Assembly (NCBI RefSeq): GCF_014197435.1
Contig: NZ_JACIFP010000001.1
Coordinates: 1,736,001-1,800,000 of the forward strand
Source of the DNA: Gordonia humi
Lineage (GTDB): Bacteria > Actinomycetota > Actinomycetes > Mycobacteriales > Mycobacteriaceae
Direction of reading: 5' to 3'
Length of the DNA: 64,000 nucleotides
Position numbers and translations under genes: made by a program. Positions 16,880 through 25,049 of the stretch are shown piece after piece. The notes beneath the pieces were generated by a model. It searched no databases and was not told where the DNA came from. It worked only from the letters and a program-made list of their open reading frames with translations. Each line of letters starts with the position of its first letter. Positions within the stretch are counted from its first letter, which is position 1.

Positions 16880-17851
16880 ATGACCAGGCTCAAATCCGTC
16901 GTCGTCCTGACGATGCTCGTCGTCGTCGCACTCGTCGTCGGCGCGTGCTCGTCCGATGACGACTCGTCGTCCGCGCCCGTGCAGATCAACCTCCCGGACG
17001 GCCGGACGGTGACCGTCCCCGAGACGCCGCAGCGGATCGTGACCCTGGGCGGTCAGTGGACCGACGTGGCGCTCTCATTCGGTGTGACGCCGGTCGGCTA
17101 CTACGACGCGCAGGAGCTCCAGACCAAGACGAAGTCGCCGTGGTTCGGGAACAAGCTCGACGACTCCGTGCTGATCGATCCCAACGCCGACGTCGTCGGC
17201 GCCGTCGCCAAGCTCAAGCCGGACCTGATCCTGGCGCCCGGATTCGCAGCGATGGCCGAGGGTTTCGACAAGTTGCAGAAGATGGCGCCGACGATCGACA
17301 AGATCAGCGGCCAGGACGTGGACCCGTGGCAGGACATGGTCACCCTGATGGGCACCATCCTGCACCAGCCGGACAAGGCGAAGGAGATCATCGCGGGCGT
17401 CGACGGCAAGATCGGCGCGCTCGCCGCCGAGTTCCCCGGGCTGAAGGGCAAGACCTACTCGTTCGCGTACCTCTACGGATCGGATCAGATCTCGGTGCTC
17501 GGCGATCAGAACGACGGTGCCGCGAAGCTGTTCAGTCAGCTCGGACTGACCATGTCGCCGACGGCCGCGAAGAAGTCGAAGGAGACCGGGCAGCCGCGCT
17601 TCCAGGTCAGCACGGAGAACATCGATCTGCTCGACGGCGATCTCCTCGTCGCCGCGAGCCAGACACCGAAGCTCCAGGAGCGCGTCGAGGGCCTGCCAGG
17701 CTACAAGGGGCTTCCGTCCGTGAAGTCCGGTGCGGTCGCGATGCTGTCGACGCTGGCGATCACCGGTCTCAACGAGCCGTCGCCCAACTCGATCCCGTAC
17801 GCGCTCGACAAGATGAAGCCGGCCCTGAAGGCAGCCGCCGAGGAGAAGTAG
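16880..17851 (+). CDS. Ferric-siderophore ABC transporter substrate-binding lipoprotein
   Basis: This 323-residue lipoprotein of the FepB/FecB type (periplasmic-binding class III) has a lipobox (VVGAC, Cys near residue 23). The binding domain opens with VPETPQRIVTLGGQWTDVAL, contains PDLILAPGFA and has a long inter-lobe helix. It would capture the ferric siderophore outside the membrane and deliver it to the two permeases that follow. The ATG at 16880 sits downstream of an AGGAGA site. It is the second gene of the IdeR-controlled transport operon; the gap to the permease is only 3 bp. Confidence 0.93.
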   Translation: MTRLKSVVVLTMLVVVALVVGACSSDDDSSSAPVQINLPDGRTVTVPETPQRIVTLGGQWTDVALSFGVTPVGYYDAQELQTKTKSPWFGNKLDDSVLIDPNADVVGAVAKLKPDLILAPGFAAMAEGFDKLQKMAPTIDKISGQDVDPWQDMVTLMGTILHQPDKAKEIIAGVDGKIGALAAEFPGLKGKTYSFAYLYGSDQISVLGDQNDGAAKLFSQLGLTMSPTAAKKSKETGQPRFQVSTENIDLLDGDLLVAASQTPKLQERVEGLPGYKGLPSVKSGAVAMLSTLAITGLNEPSPNSIPYALDKMKPALKAAAEEK

Positions 17852-17854
17852 CGC

Positions 17855-18856
17855 GTGGTCGCAACACGGGCTCGCCGCCTCACCGGCCTGGTGCTGCTGG
17901 TCGTTGCCCTCGCCGCGTTGTGCGCTGCGTCGATCGCGTTCGGGTCGCGATCGATTCCCCTCGGGGACGTGTGGACGGTTCTGTGGAACTCCGATGACAC
18001 CGACGTGTCCGGGATCGTGCACGGGCTGCGCCTGCCGCGAACCGTCCTGGGACTCGTCGCCGGGGCGGCGATCGGTGCGGCAGGCGCCCTCACGCAGGGA
18101 CACACCCGCAATCCGATGGCCGATCCCGGCCTGCTCGGGGTCAACGCCGGCGCGGCGTGCGCCGTCGTCACCGGCGTGTACGTCATCGGCATCACCACCC
18201 CGATCCAGTATATGGGCTTCGGTCTGGTCGGCGCGCTCGTCGCGTCGAGTCTGATGTTCCTGATCGCCTCGGCGGGCAAGGGCGCCAATCCGCTGACGTT
18301 GATCCTGGCGGGCACCGGCATGTCGGTGCTGCTGATGGCGATCACGTCGGCGATCGTCCTGATCGACGCCGCATCGCTGGACGCCTGGCGGTTCTGGCAG
18401 GTGGGCTCCACGCAGGGCCGCGGTTGGAACGTGATCGCCGCGACACTGCCGTTCATCGTGCCCGGAGTGGTCCTGGCCGTCGCGAGCGGGTTCTTTCTCA
18501 ACGCGTTGTCACTCGGCGACGACATCGCGCACGGCCTGGGCATCAGGGTGCGACGGGTGCGGATCGTCGGGGTCCTGGCGATCACCCTCCTGGTCGGTGC
18601 GGCGACCGCGGCCTGCGGTCCGATCGTCTTCCTCGGCCTCGTCGCACCCCACGTCGCCCGTTTCGTGACCGGTCCCGACTATCGGTGGGTGGTGCCGTAC
18701 TCGGCGGTGATCGGCGGCGTGATGCTGGTCGGCAGCGACGTGATCGGTCGGGTGATCGCGCGTCCGGGCGAGGTGCAGGCCGGCATCGTGCTCGCCGCGA
18801 TCGGTGCGCCCTTCTTCATCGGCCTGGTGACGGCCAAGAAGCTGGTGGCGGTCTGA
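17855..18856 (+). CDS. Iron-siderophore ABC transporter permease (FecCD family), first subunit
   Basis: This 333-residue FecCD/BtuC-fold permease has about nine to ten hydrophobic segments. Typical motifs are LRLPRTVLGLVAGAAIGAAG, HTRNPMADPGLLG and the late GPIVFLGLVAPHVAR that contacts the ATPase. The GTG at 17855 follows the previous stop by 3 bp. Its stop overlaps the next permease start (ATGA), so the two subunits are made together as a heterodimer. Confidence 0.93.
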   Translation: MVATRARRLTGLVLLVVALAALCAASIAFGSRSIPLGDVWTVLWNSDDTDVSGIVHGLRLPRTVLGLVAGAAIGAAGALTQGHTRNPMADPGLLGVNAGAACAVVTGVYVIGITTPIQYMGFGLVGALVASSLMFLIASAGKGANPLTLILAGTGMSVLLMAITSAIVLIDAASLDAWRFWQVGSTQGRGWNVIAATLPFIVPGVVLAVASGFFLNALSLGDDIAHGLGIRVRRVRIVGVLAITLLVGAATAACGPIVFLGLVAPHVARFVTGPDYRWVVPYSAVIGGVMLVGSDVIGRVIARPGEVQAGIVLAAIGAPFFIGLVTAKKLVAV

Positions 18857-19947
18857 TGGATCCGATCGAGAACATCGAGGCCCACCCGTCGGACGCCCCG
18901 CGGGCCCGGCGCACCGTGGTGAGTCTGGGCGGGGCGGCGTTCGTCTTCAATCCGTGGGCGGCGGGTGTCGGCGCAGTGCTGACCGCCGCCGCGCTGGTGC
19001 TGTTCGCGGTCGGCATCGGAGCCAGCGAACTGCCGATGAGCCCGATCGACGTCGTCCGGATCCTCTGCGGTGGCGGGAACTCGTTCGAGAACGTCGTGGT
19101 CTTCGACTCCCAGCTGCCGATCGGGCTGGTGAGTCTGCTGGTCGGGTTCGCCCTCGGCATGTCCGGGGCGTTGACCCAGACCGTCACGCGGAACCCGCTC
19201 GCCACCGCCGACATGCTCGGCATCACCTCGGGGGCCAGTGCCGCGGCGGTCGTCGTCATCACGTTCGGATCCACCTGGGCGTCCTGGCTCGCCGACATCG
19301 GTCTCACCAGTGCCGCGCTGATCGGTGGTCTGGGCACCGCGCTGATGATGTACGTGCTGACCTGGCGGCGCGGCATCGACCCGATCCGGCTCGTGCTGGT
19401 GGGCGTCGCGATGACCGCGGGCATGCAGGCGCTCATCGCCTTCCTGCTCACGCGTGCCGAGGTCACCCAGGTGGCGGCCGCGCAGCGGTGGATCGTCGGC
19501 TCGGTCGACGGCGCGTCCTGGAGCGATGCGGTGACGATGTTCGTGGTGCTCGTCGTGGCGATCGCGGTGGTGGCGTCGCAGAGTCGGAACACCGCGGTGC
19601 TGAGTCTGGGCGACGACGTCGCCCGTGGTCTCGGTGTCCGCGCGAACGCGGTGACCGGTGTCGTGCTGGTCGTCGCCGTCGTCATCGCGGCCGTCGCCGT
19701 GTCCGCCGCCGGGCCGCTCGCCTTCGTCGCGCTGTTGGCGCCGCAGGTCGCCATGCGTCTGGCGCGCGCCGAGATCCCGGGGCCGATCACCTCCGGCCTG
19801 ATGGGCGCCGTCCTGGTGACGGGCGGCGAGGTGCTGTGTCGGACCGTGCTGCCCGCCGGTCTTCCGGTCGGCGTCGTCACCGCCGCGATCGGCGGCGTCG
19901 CTCTCATCTACCTGATGATCCAGATCAACCGGAAGGCGTCGGTGTAG
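18856..19947 (+). CDS. Iron-siderophore ABC transporter permease (FecCD family), second subunit
   Basis: This 363-residue FecCD-family permease carries an N-terminal extension of about 45 residues before the first helix. It shows LPIGLVSLLVGFALGMSGAL, VTRNPLATADMLG and GPLAFVALLAPQVAMR. It pairs with the preceding permease through an ATGA overlap. No ATP-binding subunit follows. The gene ends 15 bp before one arm of a terminator-like hairpin, so the operon appears to end here naturally and the ATPase must be encoded elsewhere. Confidence 0.93.
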   Translation: MDPIENIEAHPSDAPRARRTVVSLGGAAFVFNPWAAGVGAVLTAAALVLFAVGIGASELPMSPIDVVRILCGGGNSFENVVVFDSQLPIGLVSLLVGFALGMSGALTQTVTRNPLATADMLGITSGASAAAVVVITFGSTWASWLADIGLTSAALIGGLGTALMMYVLTWRRGIDPIRLVLVGVAMTAGMQALIAFLLTRAEVTQVAAAQRWIVGSVDGASWSDAVTMFVVLVVAIAVVASQSRNTAVLSLGDDVARGLGVRANAVTGVVLVVAVVIAAVAVSAAGPLAFVALLAPQVAMRLARAEIPGPITSGLMGAVLVTGGEVLCRTVLPAGLPVGVVTAAIGGVALIYLMIQINRKASV

Positions 19948-20026
19948 CGTCCGCGGCGCTGCCCGAACGCGGATGTGGCCCCGCTGCATCGGGGCAGTTT
20001 CTAGGGGTCCTCGCAACACCTGATGG

Positions 20027-21400
20027 TTAAGGCATCATCAGTAGATCACGCAGACGCTCGGCTGGGGTATCCCAGCCGAGCGTTTTGCGTGGACGACCAT
20101 TGAGCTCTTGAGCGACGTGCTCAAGGTCTTCAGACCCGTACGGCCGCAGGTCCGTGCTCTTCGGGAAGTACTGGCGCAGAAGCCCGTTTGTGTTCTCGTT
20201 GCTGCCCCGCTGCCAGGGTGAGTGCGGATCACAGAAATAGACCGGAACCCCAGTCGCGATGCTGAACTGCCTATGCGCTGCCATCTCGGCGCCCTGGTCC
20301 CAGGTCAGTGACCCCCGCAGATGCTCAGGCAGCGTACCGATCAACCCGATGAGCACGTCACGGACTTCCCCGGCGGTGTGCCCGCCGGGCAGATGCCCCA
20401 GGAGCACGTATCGAGTCGTTCGCTCCACCAGCGTCACGATCGCCGAAGCACTGCCTGGCCCGACGATCAGATCACCTTCCCAATGGCCAGGCACCGCGCG
20501 GTCCTCGATCTCGGGCGGCCGCTTCGAAATCATCACCATCTCGTCGATGAACCTGGACATGCGCTGGCCGGGATGCTTGCGCGGCTTCCGGCGTGTCCTC
20601 CCGGTCCGCAGTGTCTCCGCGACCTCACGCTTGAGCCCACCGCGTGCCTGGACGTACAACGCCTGATAGATCGTCTCCGGGCTCACTCTCATACTCTCGT
20701 CGTCGGGAAACTCCTTCCTCAGAGTGTGGCTGATCTGCTCCGGCGACCACCGCACCGACAGCTTCTCCTGCACGTACTCCCGCAACGACACGTGGGTGAC
20801 GAGCTTCGAGGACTTCGGCCTGGACCTCGACGCTGCCCAGGCGCGATGGGCGAGGTAGGGCTGATAGCGGCCGTCCTCAGAACGAGCATCGAGCTCACGC
20901 TTGATCGTCGAGGCAGGTCTTCCCAGCACGCGACCGATCGCTCGCAGGCTCATGCCACTGCGATACAGGTCAGCGATCGTCTCCCGCTCCTCGAGCGAGA
21001 GATACCGGGGATGGAGCACGGCCTCCACCGCTGGCAGGGCGGGAACTTCTACCTGCATAGTCATACCGGTGTTGTAATCGATCACGGTGCCATCGGGATA
21101 GATACGGGAGTTACTCACATGCCGGACACCCTGGTCCCAGTCCCTCGCTGAGCGCACGTTGACGCCCACTCTGGCCGCTGCTTCTGACTGTGACATGCCA
21201 TCGGCGCGTAGTTGCACGTACTCAGACTTACGAGGGTGAGGGCCGTTCCCCCTGACCCCACGTCCACGGATCCCGGCCCGTCGCGCCCACCCGTACGCGG
21301 TGTTCCGGTTGACACCGACCTCGCGAGCGGCGGCTGAGATCCCGATGTCCGAACACCTCAGCGTCTCAAGAAACATCTCTTTCAACTCATTGAACGACAC
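20027..21400 (-). CDS. IS30-family transposase
   Basis: This 457-residue DDE transposase has two helix-turn-helix regions in the N-terminal half: one at about residues 20-40 (ISAAAREVGVNRNTAYGWA) and an IS30-type one around SLEERETIADLYRSGMSLRA. The C-terminal catalytic core has Asp in GHWEGDLIVG, Asp in LTWDQGAEM and Glu in GSNENTNGLLRQYFP. All three acidic residues are present and the frame is unbroken, so it is probably active. The GTG start at 21398-21400 sits at the edge of a long inverted repeat that could hide its ribosome site. Confidence 0.93.
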   Translation of the reverse strand: MSFNELKEMFLETLRCSDIGISAAAREVGVNRNTAYGWARRAGIRGRGVRGNGPHPRKSEYVQLRADGMSQSEAAARVGVNVRSARDWDQGVRHVSNSRIYPDGTVIDYNTGMTMQVEVPALPAVEAVLHPRYLSLEERETIADLYRSGMSLRAIGRVLGRPASTIKRELDARSEDGRYQPYLAHRAWAASRSRPKSSKLVTHVSLREYVQEKLSVRWSPEQISHTLRKEFPDDESMRVSPETIYQALYVQARGGLKREVAETLRTGRTRRKPRKHPGQRMSRFIDEMVMISKRPPEIEDRAVPGHWEGDLIVGPGSASAIVTLVERTTRYVLLGHLPGGHTAGEVRDVLIGLIGTLPEHLRGSLTWDQGAEMAAHRQFSIATGVPVYFCDPHSPWQRGSNENTNGLLRQYFPKSTDLRPYGSEDLEHVAQELNGRPRKTLGWDTPAERLRDLLMMP

Positions 21401-21442
21401 GATCCCCGCAACTCCTTGAAGTTCAAGGTGTTGCGGGGATCG
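21400..21442. repeat. Near-perfect 21-bp inverted repeat at the transposase start
   Basis: Left arm 21400-21420 and right arm 21422-21442 are complementary with one mismatch (CGATCCCCGCAAC...GTTGCGGGGATCG). In transposase mRNA it would form a long hairpin ending at the GTG start. It could sequester the ribosome site or stop read-in transcripts, a known way insertion sequences limit their own expression. Confidence 0.75.
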
Positions 21443-21491
21443 CTATAACCCGCCTCGGCAGCGGGGCCACATCGGTGGTGGAGCGTTCGGG

Positions 21492-23009
21492 TCAGTGCAC
21501 CATGACCGGAGCGGCGTCCGAGCCCTCGGCCAGCGCGATCTTCTTCCGCGGCAGGAAGAAGGCCGGGATGATCGTCAGGGCCACGAGCACCAGACTGACG
21601 ATGAACGTCTTCGCGAACGCCGAGGCGGCGTCGTCGAAACCGGCGTCGAGAACGGTCTGCGGGATGCCCGGGGGAATCTTGTCCGGTGCGACGTTCGATG
21701 CGATCGCCAGGCCGGCGCCCGCACTGAGCAGTCCCGTGTAGACGACGGTGATGACGGCCGAGCCGATCGACGACGCGGTCTGCTGGACCACGTTCACGAG
21801 GGTCGAACCGTCGTTGACCTGCTCCGGCTTCAACGTGGCGAGTGCGGCCGACATGATCGGCATCATCGTCATGCCCATGCCCAGACCCTGAACGAACAGG
21901 GCGCCGCACAGGTAGAGGTACGAGGTGTCCGGGCCGAGGAAGACGAATGCGCCGACACCGATGACCAGCAGAACCAGGCCGCCGAGGACGAACTTGCCCG
22001 GCCCCATCTTGTCGGTCATCCGGCCCGCGATGGGCATGGTGAGCATCGCGCCCAAGCCCTGCGGGGCCAGCAGCAGACCGGCGATCAGCGTGGTCTCGCC
22101 GCGGACGCCGATGAAGTACTGCGGGTACAGCAGCGACGAACCGAAGAAGGCGATCATGAAGGTGACCATGGTGATCACCGAGACCATCAGCGTCCTGTTC
22201 TTGAACAGGCGCAGGTCCAGAAGCGGGGTCTTCGTGCGCAGCGCGTGGTAGACGAAGCCGATGATGAGCAGGGCGCCGATGATCATCGGAATGTAGACCT
22301 TCGGGGCGCCGAACGTGCCCTCATCGGCGCTCGAGGAGACACCGAACAGGAACAGCGCGAGACCGGGCGACAGCAGGAGCAGGCCGATGCCGTCGATGGC
22401 CGGAGCCTTCTCCGCCTTGTCGGTCGGCAGTGCGAACCACGCGTAGACGATCGCCACGACGCCGATCGGGATGTTGATCAGGAACACCCAGTGCCACGAG
22501 GCGATCTCGATCAGCCAGCCGCCGAGGATCGGACCGGCGATCGGACCGAGCAGCATCGGAATGCCGAGGACCGCCATGACCGAGCCGACCCGAGCCGGGC
22601 CGGCCGCGCGGGTCATGATCATCATGCCGATCGGCATGAGCAGACCACCGCCGAGGCCCTGGATGACGCGGAATGCGACGAGCGAGCCGATGCTCCAGGC
22701 CATGGCGCACAGTGCCGAACCGATGAGGAACAGCACCAGGGAGGCCAGATAGACGTTGCGGGTGCCGAATCGCGACGCCGCCCAACTGGCGACGGGGATC
22801 ACGGCGGCCAGGGCGAGGGTGTAGCCGGTCATCGACCAGGCGACCGACGCCGGTGACGAGTTGAACTCCTGCGCGAACGTGTTCTGTGCGACGCCGACGA
22901 CGGTCACGTCGAGGATCGACATGATCGCGCCGAGGACGACGACGCCGGCGACGATGAACACATCGCGACCGAGTTTGTCCGACGCGGGCGTCGAGACAGA
23001 TGAAGTCAT
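21492..23009 (-). CDS. MFS multidrug efflux transporter, DHA2 (EmrB/QacA) type
   Basis: This 505-residue polytopic protein has about 14 hydrophobic segments, as expected for DHA2 drug:H+ antiporters. Family motifs include DVTVVGVAQNTF in helix 1, WSMTGYTLALAAVIPVASWAASRFG (motif A region) and GPIAGPILGGWLI (motif C, antiporter). It lies in the inner membrane and would export drugs or metabolites. The start overlaps the stop of the upstream marR-type gene by 4 bp (ATGA), so the regulator and pump form an operon. Its stop abuts an arm of the split terminator. Export of the nearby siderophore-like product is possible, but no iron box precedes it. Confidence 0.92.
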   Translation of the reverse strand: MTSSVSTPASDKLGRDVFIVAGVVVLGAIMSILDVTVVGVAQNTFAQEFNSSPASVAWSMTGYTLALAAVIPVASWAASRFGTRNVYLASLVLFLIGSALCAMAWSIGSLVAFRVIQGLGGGLLMPIGMMIMTRAAGPARVGSVMAVLGIPMLLGPIAGPILGGWLIEIASWHWVFLINIPIGVVAIVYAWFALPTDKAEKAPAIDGIGLLLLSPGLALFLFGVSSSADEGTFGAPKVYIPMIIGALLIIGFVYHALRTKTPLLDLRLFKNRTLMVSVITMVTFMIAFFGSSLLYPQYFIGVRGETTLIAGLLLAPQGLGAMLTMPIAGRMTDKMGPGKFVLGGLVLLVIGVGAFVFLGPDTSYLYLCGALFVQGLGMGMTMMPIMSAALATLKPEQVNDGSTLVNVVQQTASSIGSAVITVVYTGLLSAGAGLAIASNVAPDKIPPGIPQTVLDAGFDDAASAFAKTFIVSLVLVALTIIPAFFLPRKKIALAEGSDAAPVMVH

Positions 23010-23476
23010 GAGGTCACTTTCTCTGGTGAGAGGTGGGAGAGGACGTCGGACAGAGTGCAGCGGAAGGTGTCCCGCAGATCCTCCGGAAGTTCGGCGACCA
23101 CACCGGTGAGATCGTCCGAATGCTGTGTGAACTGTTGGTCCAGAAGTGCCCGCCCCTCATCGGTGAGGGAGAGACGTTTCACCCGCCGATCGTCCGGATC
23201 TTCCCGCCGGTCGACGAATTCGAGCCCCACCAACCGATCGACGCCCCGTCCGGCGGCCGCGAGCGAGAGCCCGACGGCGTCGGCGAGCGTGTTCACCGGC
23301 ACCGACTCGTTCTCGCGGTGCAGGACGAAGAGCATTCGCAGCTGCGACAGAGTGAGATCGGTCGCAGCGAGCGAGTCCGCGGTGCGGGCGCTCTGCTGAC
23401 ACGCCAGGGTGTCGAGGAAACGAAACAGGACGTCGCTGGTGGCGCGTACTGATTCGTCGATATCGGTGGAAGGCAC
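23006..23476 (-). CDS. MarR-family transcriptional regulator
   Basis: This is a winged-helix MarR repressor of about 156 residues. The recognition region (VPVNTLADAVGLSLAAAGRGVDRL) is followed by the wing (DRREDPDDRRVKRLSLTDEG). It probably represses itself and the overlapping efflux gene. The GTG at 23474-23476 is chosen as start; a TTG at 23500 would add eight residues. A short palindrome lies about 27 bp upstream, between it and the divergent peroxidase gene. Confidence 0.9.
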   Translation of the reverse strand: MPSTDIDESVRATSDVLFRFLDTLACQQSARTADSLAATDLTLSQLRMLFVLHRENESVPVNTLADAVGLSLAAAGRGVDRLVGLEFVDRREDPDDRRVKRLSLTDEGRALLDQQFTQHSDDLTGVVAELPEDLRDTFRCTLSDVLSHLSPEKVTS

Positions 23477-23502
23477 GCCGAATAACTTACGGGTACGCAA
23501 CT

Positions 23503-23513
23503 ATTGCTGCAAT
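23503..23513. promoter_or_regulatory. Palindrome in the marR/peroxidase divergent region
   Basis: ATTGC-T-GCAAT is a perfect 11-bp palindrome in the short divergent region. Its size and position suit a MarR-type operator for autoregulation. No second copy is seen, so this is tentative. Confidence 0.4.
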
Positions 23514-23556
23514 GCAATCATCGGTGAGGTTGCTCACCGGGATTAAGGTGTGGGAC

Positions 23557-24045
23557 ATGAGTCACTCGAACATCAAGTCCGTAGCCGTCAACGCCCTGGA
23601 CGGAAGTCCCTTCGACCTCGCGGCCCTGACCGGCCCGCTGCTGATCGTGAACGTCGCCTCCAAGTGCGGCCTCACTCCGCAGTACACCGCACTCGAGCAG
23701 TTGCAGAAGACCTACGGGCCCAAGGGGCTGACCGTCGTCGGCATGCCGTGCAACCAGTTCATGGGTCAGGAGCCGGGCACGGCCGAGGAGATCGCCACCT
23801 TCTGCTCCACCAGCTACGGCGTCACCTTCCCGCTCCTGGAGAAGGCCGATGTGAACGGCGCCGACCGCCACCCGCTGTACGCCGCACTCACCGAGAAGGC
23901 CGACGCCGACGGCGAGGCGGGCGACATCGCGTGGAACTTCGAGAAGTTCCTCGTCTCCGCCGACGGTGAGACGATCGCCCGATTCCGGCCGCGCACCGAG
24001 CCCGATGCTCCCGAGGTGGTCGCGGCGATCGAGGCGGCACTGTAG
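23557..24045 (+). CDS. Glutathione-peroxidase-family thiol peroxidase
   Basis: This 162-residue GPx-fold peroxidase reduces hydroperoxides. The catalytic Cys is in NVASKCGLTPQY (near residue 35), a cysteine rather than selenocysteine. Further family motifs are the MPCNQFMGQEPG loop (Gln) and IAWNFEKFLV (Trp/Asn). In actinomycetes, which lack glutathione, such enzymes usually draw electrons from thioredoxin. The ATG at 23557 gives the family-length protein. Confidence 0.93.
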   Translation: MSHSNIKSVAVNALDGSPFDLAALTGPLLIVNVASKCGLTPQYTALEQLQKTYGPKGLTVVGMPCNQFMGQEPGTAEEIATFCSTSYGVTFPLLEKADVNGADRHPLYAALTEKADADGEAGDIAWNFEKFLVSADGETIARFRPRTEPDAPEVVAAIEAAL

Positions 24046-24109
24046 ACGCTGCTCGCGCCGGGTACGATACCCGCGTAGGACTTTCTGGAGGATAAGGAGC
24101 GGTTGCCTG

Positions 24110-24349
24110 ATGGCACGAGTAGTGGTCGATGTGATGCCCAAGGCCGAGATTCTGGACCCGCAGGGGCAGGCCATCGTGGGCGCGCTGGGACGTCTCGGAT
24201 TCGCCGGCGTCGCCGACGTCCGTCAGGGCAAGCGGTTCGAGGTGGAGATCGACGACTCGGTCAGCGACGCCGACCTCGAGCGCATCGCCGAAGAAGTGCT
24301 GACCAACACGGTCATCGAGAACTTCTCCGTCTCCCGCGTGGCGGAGTGA
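24110..24349 (+). CDS. purS: Phosphoribosylformylglycinamidine synthase subunit PurS
   Basis: This 79-residue small subunit of the three-part FGAM synthase (PurS-PurQ-PurL) acts in step 4 of purine synthesis. It has the PurS ferredoxin-like core ([28 protein letters not shown]). It is preceded by GGAGGATAAGGAG, a very strong ribosome site. purQ follows 8 bp downstream; purL is not in the window. Confidence 0.95.
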   Translation: MARVVVDVMPKAEILDPQGQAIVGALGRLGFAGVADVRQGKRFEVEIDDSVSDADLERIAEEVLTNTVIENFSVSRVAE

Positions 24350-24357
24350 CCGGGGTC

Positions 24358-25038
24358 ATGTCTGCACGCATCGGAGTCATCACCTTTCCGGGCACGCTCG
24401 ACGACGTCGACGCCGCGCGCGCCGTTCGCATGGCGGGCGGCGAAGCCGTCGACCTGTGGCACGGCGACGCCGATCTCAAGGGCGTCGACGCCGTCGTCGT
24501 CCCGGGGGGATTCTCGTACGGCGACTACCTGCGGACCGGTGCGATCGCGAAGTTCGCGCCGGTCATGGGTGAGGTGGTCGAGGCGGCGGGCAAGGGCATG
24601 CCGGTCCTGGGCATCTGCAACGGCTTCCAGATCCTCTGCGAGTCCGGTCTCCTCCCGGGAGCGCTGACCCGCAACGAGGGGCTGCACTTCGTGTGCCGTG
24701 ACCAGTGGCTGCGCGTCGAGTCGAACGTCACCGCGTGGACCAGCCGGTACGAGGCCGGCGCGGAGATCCTCATCCCGCTCAAGTCCGGAGAGGGCCGTTA
24801 CGTGGCCTCCGACGAGACGCTCGAAGAACTCAAGGGCGAAGGTCGCATCGCCTTCACGTACGCCGGCGACAATCCGAACGGTTCACAGTTCGACATCGCG
24901 GGCATCACCAGCGCGAACGGCCGCGTCGTCGGTCTGATGCCGCATCCGGAGCACGCGATCGAGGCGCTCACCGGACCGTCCGACGACGGCCTCGGTCTGT
25001 TCTACTCGGCGCTCGACGCGGTCACGGCCGCGGTCTGA
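24358..25038 (+). CDS. purQ: Phosphoribosylformylglycinamidine synthase subunit PurQ
   Basis: This 226-residue class I glutaminase supplies ammonia to PurL. The nucleophilic Cys is in GICNGFQIL (near residue 87), and the His/Glu of the triad are in MPHPEHAIE. The N-terminal [14 protein letters not shown] and [10 protein letters not shown] oxyanion loop are typical. It is co-transcribed with purS. The downstream neighbour is an aminopeptidase rather than purL. Confidence 0.95.
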   Translation: MSARIGVITFPGTLDDVDAARAVRMAGGEAVDLWHGDADLKGVDAVVVPGGFSYGDYLRTGAIAKFAPVMGEVVEAAGKGMPVLGICNGFQILCESGLLPGALTRNEGLHFVCRDQWLRVESNVTAWTSRYEAGAEILIPLKSGEGRYVASDETLEELKGEGRIAFTYAGDNPNGSQFDIAGITSANGRVVGLMPHPEHAIEALTGPSDDGLGLFYSALDAVTAAV

Positions 25039-25049
25039 AGCGTCCGTTG

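Larger units (their letters stand above)
19972..21473 (-). mobile_element. IS30-family insertion sequence
   Basis: The element is about 1.50 kb. Its ends are a 16-bp perfect inverted repeat, GATGTGGCCCCGCTGC, at 19972-19987 and its complement at 21458-21473. Similarity continues imperfectly inward for some 40 bp (CGCAACACCT in both). One intact transposase gene fills it on the minus strand. IS30 elements leave only 2-3 bp target duplications; I cannot assign one with confidence. Both gene neighbours outside are intact. Confidence 0.85.
19962..21491. terminator. Convergent-gene terminator hairpin split by the IS30 element
   Basis: The arms CCCGAACGC (19962-19970) and GCGTTCGGG (21483-21491) are perfect reverse complements lying just outside the two ends of the insertion sequence. 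Removing the element leaves a 42-bp gap between the convergent permease and efflux genes with a 9-bp stem and a loop of about 12 nt. This is a plausible bidirectional terminator that the insertion has opened up. Confidence 0.55.

Noticed and set aside
20321..21151. Open frame opposite the IS30 transposase.
   Set aside because: It is antisense to a complete DDE transposase and shows no domain; many such shadows occur throughout the window.
19948..21473. The insertion sequence might have separated the siderophore importer from its ATPase gene.
   Set aside because: Joining the sequences outside the element recreates a terminator hairpin directly after the second permease, followed by the convergent efflux gene. 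The operon seems to have ended there before insertion.
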